From positions 1 through 55,894 of the forward strand of contig CAKUYO010000015.1 in the NCBI GenBank assembly GCA_934716995.1: a stretch of DNA of 55,894 nt. Direction: 5' to 3'. The DNA is from an uncultured Bacteroidales bacterium. GTDB taxonomy: Bacteria; Bacteroidota; Bacteroidia; Bacteroidales; Paludibacteraceae. The first letter of the stretch is position 1. Each line of letters starts with the position of its first letter. The notes beneath the pieces are model-generated. The model was given only the letters and a program-made list of their open reading frames with translations, searched no databases and was not told where the DNA came from. This document shows, piece by piece, positions 44,361-52,245 of the stretch. Both the position numbers and the translations under genes were made by a program.

Positions 44361-44885
44361 TCACCCATTCCCTTTGATACGGTCGGGGCAAAAGGCTTTT
44401 CTGCCGCAGCGGGTACAGAACGAGCCGCAGAAGATGGCATCGTAGTGCGCCATAGCGGCGTCTATCAGTGCGGGTTCGTCGGTCAGGATACCCGCCTCGA
44501 AATTGCGGTTCTGCGCCGACTTCATTCCCATACCGGCACCCGTCATATTTGCCGAACCGATATACACCCATTCGCTGTCTATCGCCACGATCTTGGCATG
44601 TACGCGCGGGCAGAGATGCCGCTCCATACCGCCCCACAGAGCGGGGTATCTGTCGAAGTCCTCGCGAAAGGGCTGCCCTGGTTCTTTGGCATGCAGCAGG
44701 CGTACCTCCACGCCCCGTTGCACCAGACGGCTCAGCACTTCGAGAAACGGTATCGGGTCTTTGGCGGAAGTCCTGACATACAGGTCTTTGAGATCGGCTG
44801 TGGCAATCCACAGCGAACGCCGTGCTTTTGCCATACAGGCAATCACTTCTGAATAGTGTTCCGTGTCTTGAATATATCGTACCAT
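44361..44885 (-). CDS. Single-HKD phospholipase D-like protein with a C-terminal Cys cluster
   Basis: This protein of about 174 residues has one PLD active-site motif: VHAKIVAIDSEWVYIGSANMT, that is HxK with the downstream GSxN. A single motif implies function as a dimer, as in Nuc-type endonucleases. The C-terminus has four Cys in CGSFCTRCGRKAFC, suggesting a small zinc-binding tail, unusual for this size class. Substrate may be nucleic acid or phospholipid, and nuclease is likelier given the size and the lack of a signal peptide. I start it at ATG 44885 because the promoter -7 box (44899-44906) lies between this and the upstream in-frame ATG at 44915, leaving a leader of under 10 bases. Confidence 0.85.
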   Translation of the reverse strand: MVRYIQDTEHYSEVIACMAKARRSLWIATADLKDLYVRTSAKDPIPFLEVLSRLVQRGVEVRLLHAKEPGQPFREDFDRYPALWGGMERHLCPRVHAKIVAIDSEWVYIGSANMTGAGMGMKSAQNRNFEAGILTDEPALIDAAMAHYDAIFCGSFCTRCGRKAFCPDRIKGNG

Positions 44886-44898
44886 ATCTTTTTTGCCA

Positions 44899-44906
44899 CA
44901 AAGATA
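44899..44906 (-). promoter_or_regulatory. -7 box of the PLD-like gene
   Basis: TATCTTTG on the minus strand, preceded by GGCATTTTGCGGCAC. It overlaps the longer possible coding start, which favours the short start at 44885 and an almost leaderless mRNA. Confidence 0.6.
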
Positions 44907-45018
44907 GTGCCGCAAAATGCCAAATCACGACAGAGTAACTCATTATCATATTGTATCCTCTGCGGAATCACCTACTAATCACCCGCTCTTGATAGCACCG
45001 CACAATATCCGACATACA

Positions 45019-45062
45019 CAAAAAAAGAGACTGACCGAATACATCGGACAATCTCTTTTCCG
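45019..45062 (-). terminator. Terminator after clpB
   Basis: On the minus strand AAAGAGATTG...CAGTCTCTTT forms a hairpin whose inner part pairs CCG with CGG. It is followed by a T run. It lies about 30 bases after the clpB stop codon. Confidence 0.75.
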
Positions 45063-45094
45063 TCAATAACCCTTTCCTTTTTTTGGAAGGTCTT

Positions 45095-47236
45095 TTAGTT
45101 CTTGAAGTGCAACTCGCCGTCGCGGAGTTCGACGATGACGGGACGTTTGTTGTCCACCTTGCCTGCGATGATTTGCTTGCTGAGTTCGTTGAGTACGAGC
45201 CGTTGCAAAGCACGCTTGACAGGTCGTGCACCGAACTGCGGGTCGTAGCCCTCGCGGGCGATATAGTCGATAGCATCATCGGTTACGCGCAAGTCCACAC
45301 CGTTCTTGAGCAACATCTTGTGGATACCTTCAATCTGCAAGCCCACAATCTCGCGTATCTCTTTCTCGTTGAGAGGCTTGAACATAATGATTTCGTCTAT
45401 ACGGTTCAGAAACTCGGGACGTATCGTCTGGCGGAGCATCTCCATCACCTGAGTCTTGGTGGTGTCCTGATCAATACCTTTCTCCTCGTTCTCACGTATG
45501 AGTTGGGAACCGAGATTGGAAGTAAAGATAATCAAGGTGTTCTTGAAATTGACCGTCCGCCCTTTGTTGTCGGTCAGACGCCCGTCGTCCAGTACCTGCA
45601 AGAGGACATTGAAGACATCGGGGTGCGCCTTTTCGATTTCATCGAACAGCACGACGCTGTACGGTTTGCGCCGTATGGCTTCGGTCAACTGACCGCCCTC
45701 GTCATAGCCCACGTATCCGGGAGGTGCACCGATGAGCCGGGTCGCACTGAACTTCTCCTGATACTCCGACATATCGATACGGGTCATCATATTCTCGTCG
45801 TCGAAGAGGTAGTCGGCAAGTGCTTTCGCCAACTCGGTCTTACCTACACCCGTGGTACCGAGAAAGATAAACGAACCGATAGGACGTTTGGGGTCTTGCA
45901 AGCCCGCACGGCTACGACGGATAGCGTCGCTGACCGCCTCGATGGCTTCGTCCTGACCAACCACACGTTTGTGGAGTTCCTCCTCCAGATGGAGCAGTTT
46001 GTCGCGCTCGGATTGCATCATCTTGGTAACGGGTATGCCCGTCCAGCGTGCAACCACCTCGGCAATATCGTCTTCGTCCACTTCCTCCTTGATCATGCTC
46101 TCGCCCGACATGGAATGAAGTGCATCTTGTGCGGCTTTGATGTTCGCCTCGGCTTGCTGTATCTTGCCGTAGCGTATCTCGGCTACCTTGCCGTAGTTAC
46201 CCTCGCGCTCCGCCACTTCGGCTTCGTGCTTCATCTCCTCGATATGGGCTTTCTCGTTCTGGATAGTGGCTACATAACCTTTCTCCTTGTCCCAACGGGC
46301 TTCCATCTCGGAAGACTGTGCCTTGAGCGTCTTGAGTTGCTCCTCAATACCTTTCAGTTTCTCGGTGTCGTTTTCACGCTTGATAGCCTCGCGCTCAATC
46401 TCGAGTTGCTTGATCTGGCGGTCGAGGTTATCCAACTCCTCGGGTTTGGAATCCACCTCCAAACGCAGTTTGGCAGCGGCTTCGTCCACGAGGTCGATAG
46501 CCTTGTCCGGCAGGTAACGGTCTGTGATATAACGTGTTGATAGCGTTACGGCTGCTATCAAGGCATCATCCTTGATACGCACTTTGTGGTGCGTCTCGTA
46601 GCGTTCCTTCAAACCACGGAGGATACTGATTGTGGCTGCCTCGTCCGGTTCGTCCACCATAACGACCTGGAACCGCCGTTCCAATGCCTTGTCCTCCTCG
46701 AAGTACTTCTGGTACTCGTCCAAGGTGGTGGCACCGATAGCCCGCAATTCACCACGCGCCAGTGCCGGTTTCAAGATGTTGGCAGCGTCCATCGCACCGC
46801 TCGACTTGCCCGCACCCACGAGGGTGTGAATCTCATCGATGAACAGGATTATCTCGCCTGCAGCGGCAACGACCTCGTTGATAACGCCTTTCAGACGTTC
46901 CTCGAACTCGCCCTGATACTTCGCACCCGCAATCAGGGCACCCATATCCAGCGAGTAGATTTGTTTCTTTTTCAGGTTCTCGGGGACATCGCCGCGCACA
47001 ATACGGTGCGCCAATCCCTCTACGATGGCGGTCTTACCGACACCCGGTTCGCCGATCAGAATAGGGTTGTTCTTTGTACGGCGGCTCAATATCTGCAGCA
47101 CGCGGCGAATCTCGTCGTCACGCCCGATAACAGGGTCGAGTTTGCCCGCTTGTGCCCGCTCGCAAAGATTGATAGCGAACTTCTGCAGGTTCTCGTTCTG
47201 CTGTTGTTGGTTGTTGTAGTTGTTGTTTGTATTCAT
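45095..47236 (-). CDS. clpB: ClpB-type disaggregase lacking the N-terminal domain
   Basis: This 713-residue AAA+ chaperone has NBD1 with GEPGVGKTAIVEG (Walker A) and FIDEIHTLVGAG, a coiled-coil M domain (LDRQIKQLEIEREAIKREND through EVAEREGNYGKVAEIRYGKI), then NBD2 with FLGTTGVGKTELAKAL and VVLFDEIEKAHPDV, ending in the usual C-terminal domain. ClpB normally has about 860 residues because of a 145-residue N domain; here that is replaced by about 20 residues rich in Asn and Gln. I choose ATG 47236, which has the strong ribosome site AAAGGAGA 8 bases upstream. It would work with DnaK to dissolve aggregates, but binding of some substrates should differ without the N domain. Confidence 0.94.
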   Translation of the reverse strand: MNTNNNYNNQQQQNENLQKFAINLCERAQAGKLDPVIGRDDEIRRVLQILSRRTKNNPILIGEPGVGKTAIVEGLAHRIVRGDVPENLKKKQIYSLDMGALIAGAKYQGEFEERLKGVINEVVAAAGEIILFIDEIHTLVGAGKSSGAMDAANILKPALARGELRAIGATTLDEYQKYFEEDKALERRFQVVMVDEPDEAATISILRGLKERYETHHKVRIKDDALIAAVTLSTRYITDRYLPDKAIDLVDEAAAKLRLEVDSKPEELDNLDRQIKQLEIEREAIKRENDTEKLKGIEEQLKTLKAQSSEMEARWDKEKGYVATIQNEKAHIEEMKHEAEVAEREGNYGKVAEIRYGKIQQAEANIKAAQDALHSMSGESMIKEEVDEDDIAEVVARWTGIPVTKMMQSERDKLLHLEEELHKRVVGQDEAIEAVSDAIRRSRAGLQDPKRPIGSFIFLGTTGVGKTELAKALADYLFDDENMMTRIDMSEYQEKFSATRLIGAPPGYVGYDEGGQLTEAIRRKPYSVVLFDEIEKAHPDVFNVLLQVLDDGRLTDNKGRTVNFKNTLIIFTSNLGSQLIRENEEKGIDQDTTKTQVMEMLRQTIRPEFLNRIDEIIMFKPLNEKEIREIVGLQIEGIHKMLLKNGVDLRVTDDAIDYIAREGYDPQFGARPVKRALQRLVLNELSKQIIAGKVDNKRPVIVELRDGELHFKN

Positions 47237-47319
47237 AGTTAAATCTCCTTTCTCGGATGCCTCGCTCTCGCGACACATTCGCCATATGGAAATCAAATGT
47301 TGTACCAAGCCCCGCAATA

Positions 47320-47334
47320 CTGACAAAATGGCAG
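47320..47334 (-). promoter_or_regulatory. Inverted repeat upstream of clpB
   Basis: CTGCCATTTTGTCAG (minus strand) is an inverted repeat of CTGnCA with a 3-base centre. It is 84 bases before the clpB start and could be a stress-response operator or activator site. No regulator is assigned. Confidence 0.4.
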
Positions 47335-47399
47335 AATAGATATATCATTGACATTAGCCAAACTAATGGTAATCATTCGACATTCTATGCTGAACAACC

Positions 47400-47443
47400 C
47401 GTTAATCACCCGTTAATCACCCGTTAATCACCCGATAATCACC
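47400..47443 (+). repeat. 11-base-period array, CGTTAATCACC class
   Basis: There are three exact copies of CGTTAATCACC and one of CGATAATCACC, followed by a partial fifth. The period is exactly 11 although the unit is unrelated to the GGAT arrays. Confidence 0.85.
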
Positions 47444-47544
47444 CGATATAATCAACGGAAAGTACCTTAAACCTATATAGATTTGTCTTTATCTTTTATG
47501 AGTACGGGAGTGAGCAGACAGCAACTTTGCGTATTCGCAGGGGC

Positions 47545-47575
47545 TTGCACAGTTGCGAAAAATGTTGTAACTTTG
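47545..47575 (+). promoter_or_regulatory. Promoter of the hemerythrin-LuxR gene
   Basis: TTGC (47545-47548), 19 bases, TAACTTTG (47568-47575), about 27 bases before the start codon. Confidence 0.85.
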
Positions 47576-47602
47576 CAGCGGTTTTAATGTATCGTTTCTA
47601 CA

Positions 47603-48490
47603 ATGTACAGACTACAGGACAAGATGTGCGAACTGATGGCAAAAGAACCCGATGCCATACGGGTCATCAGTCGCTTCGGGCTGACTATGGGTGTCAGCGA
47701 AAAGACCATAGAAGAGGTTTGCCGCGAACATGGCGTACACTGCCCGACGTTTTTGGCAGTGGTCAATTATAAGACTGACCATGTGGCAGACTGCAACCCC
47801 GAGGATATTGACATTGACACGCTGCGTATGTATCTGCGCAATGCGCATGCCTATTTTATCGATTTCCAGATGCCGCGTATCCGCCGCGACCTCATTGAGG
47901 CAATCAATCCCGCCGATACGACCAGCCAGATACCTATGCTCATTCTGCGCTTCTACGACGAGTACGTACAGGAGATCCGCACCCATATCGAGCATGAAAA
48001 CGAGGGTATCTGGGAGCAGCACGCCCAGGACGACCAGAATATATCATCCAAGTTCTCGGAGATAAAGAACCTGATTATCAAGTACTATCCGAGTCAGACA
48101 GCCGATGTAAAGCATACCTACGCCATCATCAGCGTGATGAATGACCTCTTCGACATCGAGCAGGACTTCTCTACGCACTGCGCCATAGAGGACGACATAC
48201 TGGCTCCCGCCCTTGAGTTGGACAAGAAACGCCGTAGCAACGGCAAGACCGCCGAGGCACAAGGGACTGAGGAACTGAGCGACCGCGAAAAAGATGTGCT
48301 CATCCAATTGGTTAAAGGACTGAGCAACAAGGAGATAGCCGACGTTTTGTGTATCTCTACGCACACCGTCATCACCCACCGCAAGAACATCACCCGCAAA
48401 CTGAATATCCACTCCACGGCGGGGCTGACTATCTATGCGATAGTAAACCATCTGGTGGATCTGGAGCAACTGAAGACCGGCGAATTCTGA
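47603..48490 (+). CDS. Hemerythrin-like domain fused to a LuxR-type DNA-binding domain
   Basis: This 295-residue protein has three parts. Residues 1-65 resemble the N-terminal DUF542 region of RIC/ScdA iron-sulfur repair proteins, but without its CC pair. Residues about 80-210 are a four-helix hemerythrin-like bundle with His and Glu ligands spaced as expected (AHAYFIDFQMPRIR, IRTHIEHENEGIW, THCAIEDDIL). Residues about 225-290 are a LuxR helix-turn-helix (LSDREKDVLIQLVKGLSNKE, then ISTHTVITHRKNITRKL). A di-iron centre would let it sense oxygen or nitric oxide and control transcription. Its stop codon overlaps the start of the TilS-AroE gene (TGATG), so the two are translationally coupled. The sensed signal is inferred. 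Confidence 0.88.
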   Translation: MYRLQDKMCELMAKEPDAIRVISRFGLTMGVSEKTIEEVCREHGVHCPTFLAVVNYKTDHVADCNPEDIDIDTLRMYLRNAHAYFIDFQMPRIRRDLIEAINPADTTSQIPMLILRFYDEYVQEIRTHIEHENEGIWEQHAQDDQNISSKFSEIKNLIIKYYPSQTADVKHTYAIISVMNDLFDIEQDFSTHCAIEDDILAPALELDKKRRSNGKTAEAQGTEELSDREKDVLIQLVKGLSNKEIADVLCISTHTVITHRKNITRKLNIHSTAGLTIYAIVNHLVDLEQLKTGEF

Positions 48491-50103
48491 TGCTCCGGCG
48501 CGTACGCAAATATATAGAGGACGAAGGACTGTTGCAGAAGGGCGACCGTGTATTAGTGTGCATAAGCGGCGGTGCGGACAGCGTGGCTTTGCTGGATGTA
48601 CTGCTCCGTGCAGGCTACGACTGCGTGGCGGCACATTGCAATTTCCACCTGCGCGGCGAGGAGAGTATGCGCGACGAGCGGTTCGTACGCAGCCTGTGCG
48701 AGAGGTTGCACGTGCGTTTTTTGGTACGCGATTTTGATACGTTGGCGTACGCACGGGAACACAAAGTGGGGGTCGAAGTGGCGGCACGCAACCTGCGTTA
48801 CGACTGGTTCGAACAAGCGGCACAGGCGGAGCTGTGCCAAGCCGTAGCGGTGGCACACCACCAGAACGACCAGGCGGAGACGCTGTTGCTCAACCTGCTG
48901 CGCGGCACGGGTATCCGCGGGCTGTGCGGTATGCGCCCCATGGCAGCCAACCCGATACACCCCGGGGGCGTGAAGATCATACGTCCGCTGCTCTGCACCA
49001 CGCGCGACTATATAGAGTACTATCTGCACAGCAAAAGACATATAGAATGGGTGGTGGACTCAACCAATGCAGACACCGCCATTGCCCGCAACGCCATACG
49101 GGTGCAGTTGGCACAATGCAGCAAAGCCGAAATAGAGAACATCGCCCGTACGGCGGAGCGTATGCAAGGATATGTAGATGTATTGGAGCAGAAAGATACC
49201 CGCAAGGCAGGCATTGCCAAGTTATACGAAGAATTGCGGCAGTACGATTTCCCCGAAATAGAGAAGATGTATGATGCTTTGCAGCGCGGCGAGGGGGGCA
49301 AGACATTCTACGCACCGGAGTATGTAGCCGTTGTCCAACACCGGCGGTTTGTCATCACACGGCGCCCTGCACCATTGCAGTTCGGCATTATCGGTTATCC
49401 GCTGGAGCACAGTTTCTCCGCACGGTATTTTGCGGACAAGTTCCGCCGCGAACAGATACGCGGGGAATATAAACTCTACCCCATAGAGCCGAGCGGCTTT
49501 ACCGAAGATACCATTCGCCCGCTATTAGACACGCTGGACGGAATGAACGTAACCTTCCCTTACAAGGAAAAGATCATTCCCTTTCTCGATCGGCTGGACG
49601 ATACGGCACAGCGTATCGGGGCAGTGAATGTGGTATGCCGCCGCGTAGGTTACAACACGGATTGTATCGGGTTTATAGAGGCGTTGAAACCGTTGCTACA
49701 ACCGACAGACCGCAGGGCACTTGTACTCGGTACGGGCGGAGCCGCCAAAGCGGTGGTGTACGGGCTGAAGCAACTCGGTATCGCCCCTACCCTCGTCAGC
49801 CGCACGCCACAAACCGGACAACTGACCTACGGGCAGTTGGACAAAGCGACTATGGAGGCGCATACGCTGATTGTCAACTGTACGCCGCTTGGTATGTTGC
49901 CCGACATCCATACGTGCCCTGCCATACCTTACGACCTGCTCACGCCCGCCCATCTGCTGTTCGACTGTGTCTATAACCCCGCCGAGACGCTCTTTCTGCG
50001 CAAGGGACGCGAACATGGCACACGTACCACCAACGGACTGCAGATGCTCTACGGACAAGCCGAAGCGGCGTGGAGGATTTGGACAATGCATAATGCACAA
50101 TGA
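48490..50103 (+). CDS. tilS-aroE: Fusion of tRNA(Ile)-lysidine synthetase and shikimate dehydrogenase
   Basis: One uninterrupted frame of 537 residues joins two enzymes. Residues 1 to about 293 are TilS: PP-loop SGGADS at 26-31, AHCNFHLRGEES, HHQNDQAETLLLNLLRGTG, RPLLCTTRDYIEYY and DSTNADTAIARNAIR. The C-terminal TilS domain is missing. Residues from about 295 are a complete AroE: FGIIGYPLEHSFSARYF, NVTFPYKEK with the catalytic Lys near 359, NTD at 389-391, LGTGGAAKAVVYGL near 412, and GLQMLYGQAEAAW at the end. TilS makes lysidine in tRNA so that AUA is read as Ile; AroE reduces dehydroshikimate in aromatic amino acid synthesis. The start overlaps the previous stop as TGATG. Confidence 0.9.
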   Translation: MLRRVRKYIEDEGLLQKGDRVLVCISGGADSVALLDVLLRAGYDCVAAHCNFHLRGEESMRDERFVRSLCERLHVRFLVRDFDTLAYAREHKVGVEVAARNLRYDWFEQAAQAELCQAVAVAHHQNDQAETLLLNLLRGTGIRGLCGMRPMAANPIHPGGVKIIRPLLCTTRDYIEYYLHSKRHIEWVVDSTNADTAIARNAIRVQLAQCSKAEIENIARTAERMQGYVDVLEQKDTRKAGIAKLYEELRQYDFPEIEKMYDALQRGEGGKTFYAPEYVAVVQHRRFVITRRPAPLQFGIIGYPLEHSFSARYFADKFRREQIRGEYKLYPIEPSGFTEDTIRPLLDTLDGMNVTFPYKEKIIPFLDRLDDTAQRIGAVNVVCRRVGYNTDCIGFIEALKPLLQPTDRRALVLGTGGAAKAVVYGLKQLGIAPTLVSRTPQTGQLTYGQLDKATMEAHTLIVNCTPLGMLPDIHTCPAIPYDLLTPAHLLFDCVYNPAETLFLRKGREHGTRTTNGLQMLYGQAEAAWRIWTMHNAQ

Positions 50104-50138
50104 ATAATTATACGATAATTAACGTTTTTATCATCACT

Positions 50139-51179
50139 ATGAAACGACTGACAATAGCAATTCTCGGGCTGTGCCTGACCATCGCAGCAAGTGCACAGAT
50201 TGTGCAGGAGAATGAGTTGGCATTGGTTTATTATATGCCGGAGAACCAACTTGTTTTCGACATTGATTACACGGAAGAGACCTTGGAAACCGGTCCTTTC
50301 TTCCTCTTTGCCGAGAAATACCTCGGTACGGAAGATGTGATTCAGGAGAACCGGACTGAATATCATCTGACGGGCGTACAGACACGTCTTCTAACCCGCC
50401 CCGACTATACCCGTGCCTACAAGGTGGTACCCGAAAAAGGTATGCAGATGCAGTTGCTCTCGCTCAACAAGGACGGGCTTCTCTACGGCTATAATGTCTG
50501 CCCTCCTGAGAAGAAACCGCGCAGGCAGGAATGTAAAGAAGAAAAAATACGTGCTCAACGCCCCGATGTAATGCCCCTTCTGGAAGAGCAGATTACCGCC
50601 CCTTCCTTGCAGCAGAAAGCCGAGGGGGCAGCCAAGCAGATCTACCGTATCCGCGAGACTCGTATGTATATCCTCGGCGGCGAGATAGACCATGCACCCG
50701 CTGACGGCAAGGCGATGGAGTTGGTGCTCAAAGAATTGGACAGGCAGGAACAGCAACTGACCGAACTGTTTACCGGCAAGCGCACTGTCAAGCGTATGCA
50801 CAAAACGGTAACCTATATCCCCACAGGGAGCGAGGAGTATGCCCTGCTCTATTTCTCGGAGGACAATGGCATTACCACCGACGAAGATGTTACCGCAAGT
50901 CCGCTGCTGCTCACCATAGTGGCGCACAAACAGATTAAGGCGGCGACCGGGCAGAGCAAGAAAGCCCCGCAACCTTCGCAGATATACTACAACCTGCCCG
51001 GGTGGGCGGACTATGCTGTTACCTACCGGGGGGAAGTTCTCGCCGAGCGCAGCCTGCCTATAGCACAATTTGGCATAGCCGTTCCTTTGGCACACGACCT
51101 GTTTGCGGGAGAGGTATTGCCGCAGATTTGTTTCGATACCAAAACCGGAAATATACAATCTGTCCGCCTGCAAAAATAA
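50139..51179 (+). CDS. DUF4831 family protein
   Basis: This 346-residue protein has a signal peptide (MKRLTIAILGLCLTIAASAQ) and a mostly polar, beta-rich mature part that fits DUF4831. One recognisable stretch is the N-terminal LALVYYMPENQLVFDIDYTE. A central KEEKIRAQRPDVMPLLEEQI segment is followed by GAAKQIYRIRETRMYILGGE. Members are common in Bacteroidota, are expected to be periplasmic or outer-membrane associated, and have no known function. I use ATG 50139; the in-frame ATG 13 codons earlier would overlap the TilS-AroE gene and lacks a signal-peptide start. No terminator is seen before the next gene, 118 bases away. Confidence 0.85.
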   Translation: MKRLTIAILGLCLTIAASAQIVQENELALVYYMPENQLVFDIDYTEETLETGPFFLFAEKYLGTEDVIQENRTEYHLTGVQTRLLTRPDYTRAYKVVPEKGMQMQLLSLNKDGLLYGYNVCPPEKKPRRQECKEEKIRAQRPDVMPLLEEQITAPSLQQKAEGAAKQIYRIRETRMYILGGEIDHAPADGKAMELVLKELDRQEQQLTELFTGKRTVKRMHKTVTYIPTGSEEYALLYFSEDNGITTDEDVTASPLLLTIVAHKQIKAATGQSKKAPQPSQIYYNLPGWADYAVTYRGEVLAERSLPIAQFGIAVPLAHDLFAGEVLPQICFDTKTGNIQSVRLQK

Positions 51180-51206
51180 GTTAATATCCAGATTATGCAT
51201 CTTTGC

Positions 51207-51239
51207 AAGGTGGATGCAAGGAGGATAGGCATAGGATAG
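51207..51239 (+). repeat. 11-base-period array after the DUF4831 gene
   Basis: There are three units: AAGGTGGATGC, AAGGAGGATAG and GCATAGGATAG. The array combines the GTGGAT and ATAGGAT types in one place, which suggests a common origin. Confidence 0.75.
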
Positions 51240-51297
51240 CAGGTGTTTGAGCCTTTGGAAACGGTGTATTTTATAACATTATTTTAGATTATTCGGT

Positions 51298-52209
51298 ATG
51301 ACTTTTAGAAAATTATTGCTTATATTGGGTCTTGTCTGTGCGGTATGCGGAGCGTATGCGCAGGAACTGAACTGCACCGTTACCATCAACTCCGACCAAG
51401 TGCCGGGCAGCAACAAGTCGGTTTTCAACACCTTGCAATCGTCTATCGAAGAGTTTGTCAACCAGAACCGTTGGACGAATATGACGTTTGCCACACGCGA
51501 AAAAATCGATTGCAGTATGATGATTGTGGTCAAGGCGGTAGCCGACAATCAATATACGTGCGAAATGCAGTTGCAGAGCCGCCGCCCTGTCTATAACACC
51601 ACTTACACCACCCCGCTCATCAACTTCAAGGACAACAATTTCAATTTCACCTATCAGGAGTTCGACCGTATCGAATACCAGCAGAGCCAGTTCACCACCA
51701 ACCTCACGGCTATGCTGGCGTACTATTGCTACCTGGTTATCGGGTACGATATGGACTCGTTCTCCCGTCTCGGCGGCACGCCTTATTTCCAAGCCTGCGA
51801 AGATATTGTCTCCGCTTGCCAGTCCGCCTCGATGGAGAGTCTGGAGCAGAAAGGGTGGCAGGCTTTCGACAGCAACCGCAACCGCTATGCACTCATCAAC
51901 AACCTGATGGACGAGGCGTTCCGCAAGTATCGCGAGTATTTCTACGAATACCACCGCCTCGGCTTGGACGAGATGCAAGCCAATGTAGCGAACGGCCGCG
52001 CACGTATTGCCGGCGGTATCGGTGTGTTGCGCGATGCCAACCGCGCACGTCCCGCCACGTATGTGGTCAATGCGTTTCTGGACGCCAAAGCGGATGAGTT
52101 GGTCAATATCTTCCAGAAGGGTACCGATGCCGAAAAGAAGTCGGTCTATGAGATTCTGATGGATATCGACCCTACCCGTCAAGCCACTTATGATAAGATC
52201 AACGACTAA
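51298..52209 (+). CDS. PorD-like (DUF4835) type IX secretion accessory protein
   Basis: This 303-residue protein has a signal peptide (MTFRKLLLILGLVCAVCGAYAQ) followed by ELNCTVTINSDQVPGSNKSV, the typical N-terminal region of DUF4835. Further hallmarks are QNRWTNMTF near residue 60, LTAMLAYYCYLVIGYDMDSF near 140 and LGGTPYFQAC near 160. In Porphyromonas gingivalis the DUF4835 protein PorD is needed for type IX secretion, though its exact task is unsettled. I therefore expect a periplasmic or envelope-associated factor. No other secretion genes are in the window. The sense-strand neighbours (DUF4831, a glycosyltransferase and a SpoIID-like protein) point to a cell-envelope group. Confidence 0.87.
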   Translation: MTFRKLLLILGLVCAVCGAYAQELNCTVTINSDQVPGSNKSVFNTLQSSIEEFVNQNRWTNMTFATREKIDCSMMIVVKAVADNQYTCEMQLQSRRPVYNTTYTTPLINFKDNNFNFTYQEFDRIEYQQSQFTTNLTAMLAYYCYLVIGYDMDSFSRLGGTPYFQACEDIVSACQSASMESLEQKGWQAFDSNRNRYALINNLMDEAFRKYREYFYEYHRLGLDEMQANVANGRARIAGGIGVLRDANRARPATYVVNAFLDAKADELVNIFQKGTDAEKKSVYEILMDIDPTRQATYDKIND

Positions 52210-52215
52210 AGTCCT

Positions 52216-52243
52216 TCATCCATAATTCATAATTCATAATTGA
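52216..52243 (+). repeat. Simple ATAATTC repeat
   Basis: The 8-base unit CATAATTC is repeated about three times before the glycosyltransferase gene. Similar CATAATT/AATTCAT runs lie near 7930-7960, 19700-19735 and 29493-29520 (in the last two the match is less regular). Confidence 0.6.
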
Positions 52244-52245
52244 CC

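Larger units (their letters stand above)
47237..47602. other. Intergenic region between clpB and the hemerythrin-LuxR gene
   Basis: The 366-base gap between divergent genes contains a 15-base inverted repeat (47320-47334), an 11-base-period array (47400-47443) and the promoter of the right-hand gene (47545-47575). No clear consensus promoter for clpB was found. Confidence 0.65.

Noticed and set aside
45083..46540. 485-codon plus-strand frame opposite clpB
   Set aside because: Antisense shadow of ClpB, with low-complexity Leu/His/Val content.
47400..47443. Possible CRISPR array
   Set aside because: The units are 11 bases, back to back, without spacers, and no cas genes are near. It is a short tandem repeat.
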